A stretch of 64,000 nt of DNA from Shewanella waksmanii ATCC BAA-643 (GTDB lineage Bacteria; Pseudomonadota; Gammaproteobacteria; Enterobacterales; Shewanellaceae), in contig NZ_JAEH01000008.1 in assembly GCF_000518805.1 (NCBI RefSeq), positions 88,901 through 152,900 on the forward strand, read 5' to 3'. Within the stretch, counting starts at the first letter, position 1, and every line of letters starts with the position of its first letter. The position numbers and the translations under genes are program-made. Positions 1-8,222 of the stretch are shown in pieces. The notes beneath the pieces are model-generated. The model did not search any database and was not told the DNA's origin. It was given only the letters and a program-made list of their open reading frames with translations.

Positions 1-2
1 AT

Positions 3-152
3 CAATTTGAGTCTGGGCATACCTATGCCATTGGGGCGAAGATCATGCTTGATGACCAGCTTATGTTCATTAATACCCAAGCCTACAATATTGATTTATC
101 AAGCCAAGAACCGCTATCAGTATTGGTACAAAAGGTGGGCGCAGGACGATAG
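3..152 (+). CDS. C-terminal end of an unidentified protein (partial)
   Basis: Frame 3 is open from the window edge to a TAG at 150-152 and encodes about 49 residues containing GHTYAIG and ending in VGAGR. The other two frames on this strand look less protein-like or are interrupted. I do not recognise the family from this fragment. Its stop lies 74 bases before metA. A short inverted repeat (179-184 with 195-200) in that gap could end its transcript. Confidence 0.45.
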   Translation, partial: QFESGHTYAIGAKIMLDDQLMFINTQAYNIDLSSQEPLSVLVQKVGAGR

Positions 153-178
153 TCATCGCGCCGCACTCGACAGACAGT

Positions 179-203
179 AGGAAGTTCGAAAGAGCTTCCT
201 TTA
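179..203 (+). terminator. possible weak terminator hairpin before metA
   Basis: AGGAAG at 179-184 pairs with CTTCCT at 195-200 across a 10-base loop and is followed by only three T residues. It could end the upstream partial gene or be a leader hairpin of metA. No convincing MetJ box array is visible in this gap. Confidence 0.3.
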
Positions 204-226
204 ACCTAAGAGTATAAGGGCGCTCA

Positions 227-1171
227 ATGCCAGTAAGAATTCCAGACAATTTACCCGCAGCCGGGATCTTAGAGTCAGAAAACATCTTCGTCATGTCAGA
301 GACGCGTGCTGCCAATCAGGATATCAGACCGATGAAGGTGCTGATCCTCAACCTGATGCCCAACAAAATTGAAACTGAAACCCAGTTGCTGCGATTATTG
401 GGTAACACGCCGCTGCAAGTGCATGTTGATCTACTGCGCATTCATGACAAAGTCTCTAAACATACGTCTATCGATCACATGGATAACTTTTATCGTGATT
501 TCGAGGCGGTCAGACATAACAACTATGATGGCTTAATTATTACTGGCGCACCTTTGGGGCAAATTGCCTTTGAAGAGGTGAGCTATTGGGACCATATTCG
601 CGAAATCATCGACTGGTCACAGCAACATGTCACCTCAGTACTGTTTCTTTGCTGGGCAGCCCATGCGGCCTTATATCACCTGTATGGATTGGAGCGTAAG
701 TTACTGCCCACTAAGCGCTCAGGGGTATTTAGTCATCAACGTAGTAGCAAGCATTACCCGTTACTGCGCGGCTTTGATGAAGAGTTCTACGCGCCGCATT
801 CTCGCTTTGCCGAAATGGAAGTCAGTGAGCTAGAAGCCCATCCAGAGCTGAATGTGTTGACCCAGTCCCAAGAGGCTGGCGCTTATATGGTGTTAAGCAA
901 TAGCAATCGCAACCTGTTTGTAATGGGTCACCCTGAATATCAAAAAAGTACTCTTAAAGATGAGTATTATCGTGATCTCGCTGAGGGGTTACAGCCTGAG
1001 GTGCCACAAAACTATTTCAAGCATAATGACCCGGGCCTTGAGCCTATTGCGCGTTGGCACAGTCATGGCAGCCTATTGATCAGCAACTGGCTTAATTACT
1101 ATGTTTACCAGTTAACACCGTACGATTTGGCGGACATGAGCGCCATAACCCCTTGGGAGAGTGACAATTAG
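227..1171 (+). CDS. metA: homoserine O-succinyltransferase MetA
   Basis: This enzyme transfers a succinyl (in some family members acetyl) group to the gamma-hydroxyl of L-homoserine, the first committed step of methionine synthesis in the cytoplasm. The 314-residue product has the usual family length. The catalytic triad is visible at the same positions as in the E. coli enzyme: Cys142 in LFLCWAAH, and His235 and Glu237 in MGHPEYQ. The N-terminus [11 protein letters not shown] is typical, so the ATG at 227 is the start. The gene is convergent with an RluA-family gene, with only 14 bases between the two stops. Acyl donor specificity (succinyl versus acetyl) cannot be settled by family alone; the gammaproteobacterial context favours succinyl. 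Confidence 0.97.
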   Translation: MPVRIPDNLPAAGILESENIFVMSETRAANQDIRPMKVLILNLMPNKIETETQLLRLLGNTPLQVHVDLLRIHDKVSKHTSIDHMDNFYRDFEAVRHNNYDGLIITGAPLGQIAFEEVSYWDHIREIIDWSQQHVTSVLFLCWAAHAALYHLYGLERKLLPTKRSGVFSHQRSSKHYPLLRGFDEEFYAPHSRFAEMEVSELEAHPELNVLTQSQEAGAYMVLSNSNRNLFVMGHPEYQKSTLKDEYYRDLAEGLQPEVPQNYFKHNDPGLEPIARWHSHGSLLISNWLNYYVYQLTPYDLADMSAITPWESDN

Positions 1172-1185
1172 TTGTCATGCTAACC

Positions 1186-2052
1186 CTAGGCTGTTTTAAG
1201 GGCTTGCAATTGTGGTCGATACTGTTCGGGCAAGGTAAATTCAATGCGTTTGCCGTCGGTCGGTGAATTAAACGCAAGAAAGCAGGCTGTCAGTTGCAGG
1301 TTAGCGTCATCACCGCTGGCATGACCATGTTGGCGGTCGCCTACCACAGGATAGCCACTGCTCGCCATATGAATGCGGATCTGGTGTTTACGGCCGGTTT
1401 CTATTTTTACTTCAACTAATGTGCGTTGCTGCTCTGAATCGTAGTGCAGCGCGCGTGCATGGGAACATGCCGGTTTACCGTCGACATCCGTGGTTAAGGT
1501 TAGCGGTGTGTCGGGAAATTGGCCTTCGACAATAACTTGATAAACTTTCTCCGTTTGGCGCAATTCAAACTGTTTGGCTATTGCAGCCGTTGCCGACTTA
1601 GTATGGCCTAGTACGATCAAGCCCGTTGCCGCGCGATCTAAACGGTGAATAATATTTGCCGTGCGCTGTGGCGTGAGGTTGAGCTCGGCAAAACGATTAA
1701 TGGTGGTATGGTCGCTCCATTTGGAGCCTTGGCAAAGCATGCCATAGGGTTTATACCAGATACTGAACTGTTGTTGATCGCTCAGTAATATCGCGTCGTC
1801 GATCTGTTGGGCCAATACCGCCTCATTGTAGTATATATGCAGTGTATCACCGGGCTTTAACGGCTTTTTCGCGCGTCTTAATCTGGCAGTATATTTACCT
1901 CGTGTTAGCCATACCGCACCTTTGGCCATGGCTTGTTTTACCTGTTGTTTGGATAACGGGCATTGGGCGGCTAATAAGCTGGCTGGGTCAGTCTCTGGCT
2001 GGCCAATATCAAGATGTTGTTCAAGCTTTAATGGTGTAGTTGGCGCAGACAC
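1186..2052 (-). CDS. RluA-family RNA pseudouridine synthase
   Basis: The 288-residue product is predicted to isomerise a specific uridine to pseudouridine in rRNA or tRNA. The catalytic motif HRLD is at residues 136-139, with Asp139 as the expected nucleophile, followed by the family's ATGLIVL stretch. An S4-like N-terminal region (about residues 25-75) is followed by YKPYGM, typical of the start of the catalytic domain. GRKHQIRIHM near residue 225 is the conserved RNA-binding segment. It is shorter than RluC/RluD and does not match one named enzyme clearly, so the target nucleotide is left open. It is convergent with metA and appears to be transcribed alone. Confidence 0.88.
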   Translation of the reverse strand: MSAPTTPLKLEQHLDIGQPETDPASLLAAQCPLSKQQVKQAMAKGAVWLTRGKYTARLRRAKKPLKPGDTLHIYYNEAVLAQQIDDAILLSDQQQFSIWYKPYGMLCQGSKWSDHTTINRFAELNLTPQRTANIIHRLDRAATGLIVLGHTKSATAAIAKQFELRQTEKVYQVIVEGQFPDTPLTLTTDVDGKPACSHARALHYDSEQQRTLVEVKIETGRKHQIRIHMASSGYPVVGDRQHGHASGDDANLQLTACFLAFNSPTDGKRIEFTLPEQYRPQLQALKTA

Positions 2053-2316
2053 GATCGCTCCCGATTTTACCCTGCATGGTTAGGCGTTGGCTGACTAGTT
2101 TACACTAAATAGCCTGTGGATTAGAGCGTTCTGGCAGACAATCATGCTAATGGCTGTAATTTAATCAGCCAATGCAAACCGATGGATAAATGCAACGTGG
2201 GCTGAGGTTAATTTGCTTAAAAACGTGGTAAGAATGATACAATTGTTAGCCGCGGCTCATTTTTGCGGCTAAGTGTTAAAAGCTCAGGTGGTTAACGAAT
2301 TGCAATAGGGATAGAA

Positions 2317-3312
2317 GTGATTGCCAATAAACTAAGTGTTACGTTGACCACCGCACTGCTGACTGTTTGCCTTTCGCTGGCGACAGAGGCTACAGCAGGT
2401 GAAAAGGACCAGCAAAAGCCGGACGAGGCCGAGGTGGGTGAAACTGCAACCCAAGCGCTAGACCCTTGTGATGCCGGTATTAACCCAGACGAAATGATTG
2501 ATATTGCCTATCAATATCTCAACACCAAGTTTTGCCAGCCGGCTTTATGGTTCGACAGCTTTTTTCTTGATGATCGCGTTGAAGAAGATTCGCGCGCCGG
2601 TACCCAAGTGCGCTGGGGCAATGATTTTTCTTACTGTGGGGTCGATGGCTTTAAGTACCGTGCGCAACTCAATGCCCGATTTCATCTTCCCGGTGCCAGT
2701 AAAAAACTCAAACTCATTATCGACTCTCAAGGTGATGACGATCCGTTTGCTTTTCTAAGAAGCCCCGATGATGACGGTGAACGCGACATTGGTTTGCGCT
2801 ATGACTGGTATTCTAGCGAGCGGGTGAGTTTTAATATTAAGGCAAACCTACAACCCAAAATTGAAGCCCGTTGGGGATATACCTACCCGCTATCAGAGGC
2901 GACCACCACTCGACTGACGCAAAAATTGTATCAAAAGAAAAAAGTGACCGGCGAGTCAACAGAATTCGATATTGAGCATGTGTTTAATGACTACTATTTA
3001 CTGCGTTGGAGCAGTGTGGCGCAATATGAAACCCGCGACAATGGTTGGGAGTTTGGCAGTAGTTTACGCCTCTATCACTACATAAGCCCAGTGCGCGCCT
3101 TGAATTATATCGCCAGTATTTACGGGGTAGATACTCCCTATCACTATGTCGAAAACGCGCGTATTGCGGTGACCTATCGACAGCAATTTTTACGTGAGTG
3201 GTTATTTTTTGAGATCACACCAGAATATAACTGGCATAAAGAAGTCGATGAAGATCGGGTTGAACAGGTTATCTTAACGTTAAGGCTAGAGGTGCTGTTT
3301 AAAAACTTTTGA
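2317..3312 (+). CDS. putative outer-membrane beta-barrel protein, unknown function
   Basis: The start is a GTG preceded by AGGGATAGAA. The first about 28 residues form a signal peptide (hydrophobic core TTALLTVCLSLA, cleavage near ATAG). The mature part is rich in alternating aromatic and charged residues (YDWYSSERVSFNIKANLQP, HYISPVRALNYI) and ends in a terminal phenylalanine (VLFKNF), the classical signature of a protein folded by the BAM machinery. Cysteines lie near residues 51, 67 and 108. I do not recognise a named family. It stands alone between a pseudouridine synthase and the VOC operon. A perfect 8-base inverted repeat (2246-2253 with 2265-2272) lies in the upstream region. Confidence 0.72.
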   Translation: MIANKLSVTLTTALLTVCLSLATEATAGEKDQQKPDEAEVGETATQALDPCDAGINPDEMIDIAYQYLNTKFCQPALWFDSFFLDDRVEEDSRAGTQVRWGNDFSYCGVDGFKYRAQLNARFHLPGASKKLKLIIDSQGDDDPFAFLRSPDDDGERDIGLRYDWYSSERVSFNIKANLQPKIEARWGYTYPLSEATTTRLTQKLYQKKKVTGESTEFDIEHVFNDYYLLRWSSVAQYETRDNGWEFGSSLRLYHYISPVRALNYIASIYGVDTPYHYVENARIAVTYRQQFLREWLFFEITPEYNWHKEVDEDRVEQVILTLRLEVLFKNF

Positions 3313-3347
3313 ACAGGCTCCGTTAATTATTTTCGGCCGCTGAATGT

Positions 3348-3371
3348 CTACTGACACTATGCTGTCAGTAG
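3348..3371 (+). terminator. hairpin downstream of the putative outer-membrane protein
   Basis: CTACTGACA at 3348-3356 pairs perfectly with TGTCAGTAG at 3363-3371 across a 6-base loop. There is no T-tract after it (GGGCTATTTAT follows), so it is a hairpin that may stabilise or end the upstream transcript rather than a classical Rho-independent terminator. Confidence 0.35.
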
Positions 3372-3451
3372 GGGCTATTTATACTCTGTTTTGTCATCTT
3401 ATACAGCGATGACGTAAGGAACTAAAGTTAAATTTCTATAAGGAGCAGAGT

Positions 3452-3835
3452 ATGTTAACCCACACACCTTTGGTTTGGGGTGAAATCCCAGTAGCAGATA
3501 TGGCCCGCGCAACCGCTTTTTACCAGCAACACTTTGATGTGGAGTTTAAGCATCAAGACAGTGATGATATGCAAATGGCCATTATTGCGACACAAGACCC
3601 GCAAGCCGCCAGTGTTGGCTTGGTGAAACACCCAATGATGCAACCCAGCGGTGATGGCAGTGTCGTGTATCTACATTTAAGCGAGCAATTGTCACCATTA
3701 GTGGCTAAGTTAACCCAAGCAGAGGTCAATATTGTATTGCCAGTGATGCCGATCAATGACGGTGAATGTGGCTACATTGCGTTGTTTGTCGATAGCGAAG
3801 GTAACAAAGTCGGCCTGTGGTCAGCACAGCAATAG
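3452..3835 (+). CDS. VOC-superfamily (glyoxalase/bleomycin-resistance-like) protein
   Basis: The 127-residue protein begins HTPLVWGEIPVADMARATAFYQ, the hallmark beta-alpha start of a vicinal-oxygen-chelate domain, and ends with GYIALFVDSEGNKVGLWS, the matching last strand of the second repeat. It is a single-domain member, often annotated as a glyoxalase-like or dioxygenase-like protein; the substrate cannot be predicted. A strong ribosome-binding site (AAGGAG) precedes the ATG. The next gene begins 59 bases downstream, and a WYL regulator follows, so the three are probably one operon with the regulator controlling it. Confidence 0.88.
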   Translation: MLTHTPLVWGEIPVADMARATAFYQQHFDVEFKHQDSDDMQMAIIATQDPQAASVGLVKHPMMQPSGDGSVVYLHLSEQLSPLVAKLTQAEVNIVLPVMPINDGECGYIALFVDSEGNKVGLWSAQQ

Positions 3836-3894
3836 TAAACTGCCGGCAGTAATTGCAAGCGCCGATTATCTATAGCACAAGGAAAGGAGTCGAT

Positions 3895-4341
3895 ATGCAA
3901 CCTATTACTTTGACAGCCAAGCAAATTGTTGGCCATATGGTTCGTACTGATAATCAGTTGGAAAGTCAGCAACCCAGCCAAAAAATCGCACCAATGTGGC
4001 AAGGTTTTATGAGTCAGTATGGCCAAAGCTTGTATCAGAAACATGAGGTTTATGGCGTGTATTTTGATTATGAGTCAGACCATACAGGCAGCTACAGTGC
4101 AATGGCTGGTGCCGCGAGCGGTGTGATTGAAGGCAGCGAGCTGCATCCTTGTGCAATAGCCCCAGGCCAGTACCTTAAGTTTACCGCCCAAGGTAAGATG
4201 CCTGATGTTGTGGTCAATTTATGGCAAGATGTTTGGCAGTATTTTGCCGACGCAGAGTGTCAGTATCAACGAGCATTTGATAGCGATTTTGAATGCTATA
4301 CCAGCACCGATAGTGTCGATATTTACATTGGGATCCACTAG
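3895..4341 (+). CDS. GyrI-like / AraC effector-binding domain protein
   Basis: The 148-residue protein resembles stand-alone effector-binding domains (GyrI-like, as in AraC/Rob C-termini). It has YGVYFDYESDHTGSYSAMAGAASG and a late VNLWQDVWQYFADA segment, followed by an FECYTS.....VDIYIGI ending typical of this fold. These domains bind small hydrophobic or cationic molecules. I place the start at the ATG at 3895 because GGAAAGGAG lies just upstream; an in-frame TTG at 3853 would add 14 residues but lacks a good site. It sits between a VOC protein and a WYL regulator, a combination often seen in small stress- or drug-responsive operons. Confidence 0.8.
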   Translation: MQPITLTAKQIVGHMVRTDNQLESQQPSQKIAPMWQGFMSQYGQSLYQKHEVYGVYFDYESDHTGSYSAMAGAASGVIEGSELHPCAIAPGQYLKFTAQGKMPDVVVNLWQDVWQYFADAECQYQRAFDSDFECYTSTDSVDIYIGIH

Positions 4342-4451
4342 TACGTATGCCGCTAACGAATAAGGTTGGCGGCATTAACTCGTTTAAGGCAGGTAGGTAA
4401 TGGGCGAACGCTCGTTATCATCTTGCCATTACACCATTTATTGAGGTGAGC

Positions 4452-5132
4452 ATGCGTCGAGCAGACCGCCTGTTTCAAATTGTGCAATTACTGCGACATC
4501 GGCGGATGATGACAGCGCAGCAATTGGCGCAGCGATTAGATGTCTCTGTACGCACCATATATCGTGACATTCAAGACTTATCCTTGTCGGGCATTCCTAT
4601 TGAGGGTGAGGCCGGTGTGGGCTATTTGTTGCGTCAAGAGGTCAATGTGCCGCCACTGATGTTCAATGAACATGAGCTAGAAGCCATTCAGGTGGGGATG
4701 CGCATGGTGCAAACCTGGGGCGGTAAAGAGTTGGGCCAGGCCGCTAAGCAGGCCATGATCAAGGTTGAAGCTGTGTTACCTGAGCGTTTGCAGGCATATC
4801 AATCATTGATGTTCGCCGTAGACTATTTTGTGGATGACAGTGATTTTAAATATCTCGATATCTTACGAACGTCAGCGAACCAGCGTCAATGTATTGAAAT
4901 CGAGTATCAAGATGCGCAGCAAGCTAACAGCAGCCGTCGCCTGAATCCATTGGCAATCTATTTCTGGAAAGGGACGTGGACGCTACTTGCTTGGTGCCTG
5001 TTGCGTGATGATTTTCGTAACTTTAGAGTAGATCGTATTGTCTCAGTAACAGCCACGCAAACCCATTTTACGCCAACACCGGGGCAGGAATTGTCAGACT
5101 ACCTTGCCAGTTTACAAGATAGTCATCATTAA
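4452..5132 (+). CDS. YafY/WYL-domain transcriptional regulator
   Basis: The 226-residue regulator has an N-terminal winged helix (about residues 1-60: RADRLFQIVQLLRHRR, then QLAQRLDVSVRTIYRDIQDL, the recognition helix of the DeoR/HTH_11 type). A C-terminal ligand-sensing WYL domain (about 135-215) contains RRLNPLAIYFWKGTWTLLAWC and FRNFRVDRI. The start is taken as the ATG at 4452, with GAGG four to nine bases upstream; a GTG at 4446 is the alternative. It is the last gene of the presumed VOC-GyrI-WYL operon and is convergent with panP, ten bases away. It probably regulates its own operon; the ligand is unknown. Confidence 0.87.
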   Translation: MRRADRLFQIVQLLRHRRMMTAQQLAQRLDVSVRTIYRDIQDLSLSGIPIEGEAGVGYLLRQEVNVPPLMFNEHELEAIQVGMRMVQTWGGKELGQAAKQAMIKVEAVLPERLQAYQSLMFAVDYFVDDSDFKYLDILRTSANQRQCIEIEYQDAQQANSSRRLNPLAIYFWKGTWTLLAWCLLRDDFRNFRVDRIVSVTATQTHFTPTPGQELSDYLASLQDSHH

Positions 5133-5142
5133 CCGAGTTCAG

Positions 5143-6801
5143 TTAACTATTGGCTAGCTCAAGCAATGCCGGTAGGTAAGGATTAGCTTGCTTAGCAATT
5201 TGGGCTTGCTCAATCAAGACTTGCTGCAATATCTCATCTGTGGTTAAAGGATTCGCCAATACCACTCTAAATACGACTGATTTTAAATCTTGAATGATGC
5301 GTTGTGGTTCTGGGTTGATACGAGTACGCGATACAAACGAGGTGCCTTGTTCACGTTGACGCTTTTGGATGAACTTGGTCAGGCCATCAAGCAGTTGATG
5401 ATATTGCTTAAGCAAATCGTGATCTTGTTGTTGCCGCGCCTGTGCCATTGCTTGCTGCACGACACGCGGTACATAGCGATAGGTTAACAAACACAGCTCT
5501 GGTTCGGTGATTAACTCAAAATCCGCTTGGGCGTGGATCATGTCGGCAAATCGTCGCGCTTTTTCAAGGCTGTTGTTGATTAAAATCTCATAGCCGTCTC
5601 GCCCGACTACATTTAAGCAAGCGTGTACCAGCATTGCCATGCCTGAGCGCGAACCTTCTAAGGTCTGGCTACCTAAATCTTTTGAACCTTTACGCAAAAT
5701 ATATTCAGCATGATGCTTAATGGCGTTAGCAAACTCGGGATCTTTAAATAACACCATACCGGCGCCCATTGGCACATACATCTGCTTGTGAGCATCGATG
5801 GTAATCGAGTCGGCGTGTTCAATACCGCTCAGTAGGTGGCGATATTTGCTCGACAATAAGCTCGCGCCGCCCCATGCTGCGTCGACATGGAAATGGCAGT
5901 CGAGTTCTTTAGCCAGCGTGGCAAGCTGCTGCAGCGGATCAATACTGCCGGTTTCTGTGGTGCCAGCAACACCCACAATGGCCATTACTTTGATGTTGTC
6001 TTGAGCCAGTTTTGCGGCGGTTTGGCGCATCAGTTCGACATCAACTTTATTGTTATTGTCGGTGGCAACTTGAATGATATTGCTGCGACCAATGCCTAAT
6101 AGATCTGCGGTCTTACCCAGCGAATAGTGACCGCGCTCAGAGACCAATATTGCTAAATCATCATAGCCATAATGACGTAAACCACGCACTAAGCCATCTT
6201 GGGCCACGCCGTTAAAGTCGCCATCGGCGGCTAATAAGCGGTTACGCGCAATCCATAATGCGGTGATATTAGCGATAGTACCGCCGGAGCAAAACGCCCC
6301 AAGAGAGTGGCTGGCACTGTGCATCCAGTTTTGATAGAAGTAGTCACTTTGGCCATAAATCATATGGTGCATCATGCCGAGCACTTGGCGTTCAAGTGGC
6401 GTGAATGCTTTAGAGGTTTCTATTTTGACTAGGTTTTGATTGAGCCCCACCATCATTTTCGATAATGGCAGTACAAAATAGGGTAATGCTGAGGTCATGT
6501 GGCCGATGAAGCTTGGTGACGACGTATGGACGCTGTGGGCCACTAACGTTTGCATCATGTCATCGGCGTAGTCTGAGACAAAGCTTGGAGATTGTGGAAT
6601 TTGGTGCGCTTGAAAGTCTTTTTCAACTTCCGATAGCGGCTTTTCAACGGCAACGATGCTTTCTTTAAGAAAACCCATCAAGTTTTCGGAAATATTTTTC
6701 TCAATTTTTCCAAGGGTTGAATCGGGCGCTTCCGGCAGAGTAAATATCCGCATTAGCGCTTCTTCAGAAGCTGTTGCTTGTCGTTGTTGTTTGGCAGCCA
6801 T
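5143..6801 (-). CDS. panP: pyridoxal-dependent aspartate 1-decarboxylase PanP
   Basis: The 552-residue product is a group II PLP-dependent decarboxylase that makes beta-alanine from L-aspartate for pantothenate/CoA synthesis, replacing the pyruvoyl enzyme PanD in Shewanella and Vibrio. The HVDAAWGG motif (about residues 305-312) positions the cofactor, and DAHKQMYVPMGAG (Lys at about 339) supplies the Schiff-base lysine. CSGGTIANITALW near 172 is the usual substrate/PLP loop. Length and the long N-terminal extension fit PanP better than glutamate decarboxylase. The ATG at 6801 is preferred over an adjacent TTG. It could be mis-annotated as a glutamate or tyrosine decarboxylase; assay would settle it. 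Confidence 0.87.
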   Translation of the reverse strand: MAAKQQRQATASEEALMRIFTLPEAPDSTLGKIEKNISENLMGFLKESIVAVEKPLSEVEKDFQAHQIPQSPSFVSDYADDMMQTLVAHSVHTSSPSFIGHMTSALPYFVLPLSKMMVGLNQNLVKIETSKAFTPLERQVLGMMHHMIYGQSDYFYQNWMHSASHSLGAFCSGGTIANITALWIARNRLLAADGDFNGVAQDGLVRGLRHYGYDDLAILVSERGHYSLGKTADLLGIGRSNIIQVATDNNNKVDVELMRQTAAKLAQDNIKVMAIVGVAGTTETGSIDPLQQLATLAKELDCHFHVDAAWGGASLLSSKYRHLLSGIEHADSITIDAHKQMYVPMGAGMVLFKDPEFANAIKHHAEYILRKGSKDLGSQTLEGSRSGMAMLVHACLNVVGRDGYEILINNSLEKARRFADMIHAQADFELITEPELCLLTYRYVPRVVQQAMAQARQQQDHDLLKQYHQLLDGLTKFIQKRQREQGTSFVSRTRINPEPQRIIQDLKSVVFRVVLANPLTTDEILQQVLIEQAQIAKQANPYLPALLELANS

Positions 6802-6930
6802 CAAGACTTATTCTCTCACACAATCCGCTCACGCCCTTATTCTGAGCATGTAGTCTAAAAAAAGGAGCTAACTTTACTTTATGCTTTATATCGCATCAAG
6901 GGGAAAAGTGAAATGGCTTTGTAATAAATA

Positions 6931-6971
6931 ACCCCAGAGGTCAGCCACATGATAGGCTCAATCTCTGGGGT
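6931..6971 (-). terminator. probable terminator of the glycerate kinase gene
   Basis: Nine-base arms ACCCCAGAG (6931-6939) and CTCTGGGGT (6963-6971) are separated by a 23-base loop. On the minus strand the stem is followed by TATTTATTAC. It lies 40 bases downstream of the glycerate kinase stop. Confidence 0.55.
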
Positions 6972-7011
6972 TTAATCTACAGCTCTAGGCGGTGCGAGTG
7001 AGCTGACGCGC

Positions 7012-8148
7012 CTATTTTTGACCGAGCTGATACATTGCAGCGACATTCACAGCCGTAGAGTATAAGTTGTGTTTTGCCCCCGCTAATACCTCGGCAAGTG
7101 GCAAGCTACGTGGCGTCACTGAGAATATTGCTTTAAAACCATGTTCAAGCAAAATGTTGGCATCTTCACTGACGCAACCTGCGATAGCGATCACTGGGAT
7201 CTGTTGCTGACTGGCTTCACGTAATACGCCCATGGGGGTTTTACCGTGCAGTGTTTGGCTATCTAATCGACCTTCTCCGGTGATAACTAAATCAGCACCG
7301 TTAAGTTTGTCTGCTAGCTCAACGGCGTGCATCACAATGTCGATGCCAGGTTTAAGCTCGGCATCTAAAAAGGCCATAGTGGCCAATCCCATGCCGCCTG
7401 CTGCTCCGGCGCCTGCAACCTGTCGATGGTCGATCATATCAGCTTGAGCAATGATATCGGCAAAATGGCCTAACGCAGCATCTAGCTGACTGACCATGGC
7501 AGGACTGGCCCCTTTTTGCGGGCCAAATATCGCAGATGCGCCTTTTTCGCCGCATAACGGATTGTCGACATCACAGGCGATTTCAAAGTGGCAGTCCGCA
7601 ATAGCAGGGTGAATATTACGGCTATCAATGCGATGTAAATCAATTAACGCTGCGCCGCCTGGAGCAAGCGGTGTACCGTTTTGGTCGGTGAGATGGACAC
7701 CTAAGGCTTGCAACATACCAGCACCGGCATCGTTTGTGGCACTGCCGCCTAGACCAATAATGATATGACGAATACCGCGATTGAGGGCATGACAGATCAG
7801 CTCACCAGTACCATAACTGGTGGTGATTAATGGGTTGCGCTGCGTGTCACTGACATGGTGCAAACCCGATGCAGAAGCCATTTCAATCACTGCGGTGATC
7901 CCGTCACCGAGCAAGCCATATTGCGCGGCCACGGGCTCGCCAAGGGGGCCGATAACGGTCACATCAATTAGTTGGCCATAGGTGGCATCGACCATTGACT
8001 GTACCGTGCCTTCACCGCCATCTGCGACGGGAACTTTCAGGTAATCTGCCTGGGGAATTATCTGCCTAAATCCGCGTTCTATCTCGTTGGCGACATCCAT
8101 GGCGCTAAGGCTTTCTTTGTATGAGTCTGGAGCAATGACGATTTTCAT
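7012..8148 (-). CDS. glxK: glycerate kinase (GlxK/GarK family)
   Basis: This 378-residue kinase phosphorylates D-glycerate, feeding it into glycolysis. It begins MKIVIAPDSYKESLSA, the diagnostic start of the family, and contains GGEGTVQ, GLGGSATNDAGAGMLQALG (about residues 132-150) and VITGEGRLDSQT (about 285-297), all typical of the PF02595 fold. A good AGGAAC ribosome site precedes the ATG. Upstream in the same direction lie a GntP-type permease and a CdaR-type regulator, which together make a glycerate-utilisation locus. A hairpin between permease and kinase genes may reduce read-through. Known S. oneidensis glycerate genes have this arrangement (from memory). Confidence 0.93.
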   Translation of the reverse strand: MKIVIAPDSYKESLSAMDVANEIERGFRQIIPQADYLKVPVADGGEGTVQSMVDATYGQLIDVTVIGPLGEPVAAQYGLLGDGITAVIEMASASGLHHVSDTQRNPLITTSYGTGELICHALNRGIRHIIIGLGGSATNDAGAGMLQALGVHLTDQNGTPLAPGGAALIDLHRIDSRNIHPAIADCHFEIACDVDNPLCGEKGASAIFGPQKGASPAMVSQLDAALGHFADIIAQADMIDHRQVAGAGAAGGMGLATMAFLDAELKPGIDIVMHAVELADKLNGADLVITGEGRLDSQTLHGKTPMGVLREASQQQIPVIAIAGCVSEDANILLEHGFKAIFSVTPRSLPLAEVLAGAKHNLYSTAVNVAAMYQLGQK

Positions 8149-8183
8149 TGGATGTTCCTAACAGAGCTAATTAATAATGTCGA

Positions 8184-8215
8184 GAAAAACCCCCGCCGAT
8201 ATTATCGGCGAGGGT
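8184..8215 (-). terminator. terminator/attenuator between permease and glycerate kinase genes
   Basis: On the minus strand a GC-rich stem (8190-8200 with 8204-8214, one bulged base) is followed by five T residues. It lies just after the permease stop and before glycerate kinase, so kinase transcription needs read-through or its own promoter. Confidence 0.65.
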
Positions 8216-8222
8216 CAACGCT

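Noticed and set aside
153..226. MetJ operator in front of metA
   Set aside because: I could not find tandem AGACGTCT-like repeats in this short gap.
3853..3894. TTG start for the GyrI-like gene
   Set aside because: The ATG at 3895 is directly preceded by GGAAAGGAG, while the TTG has no comparable site.
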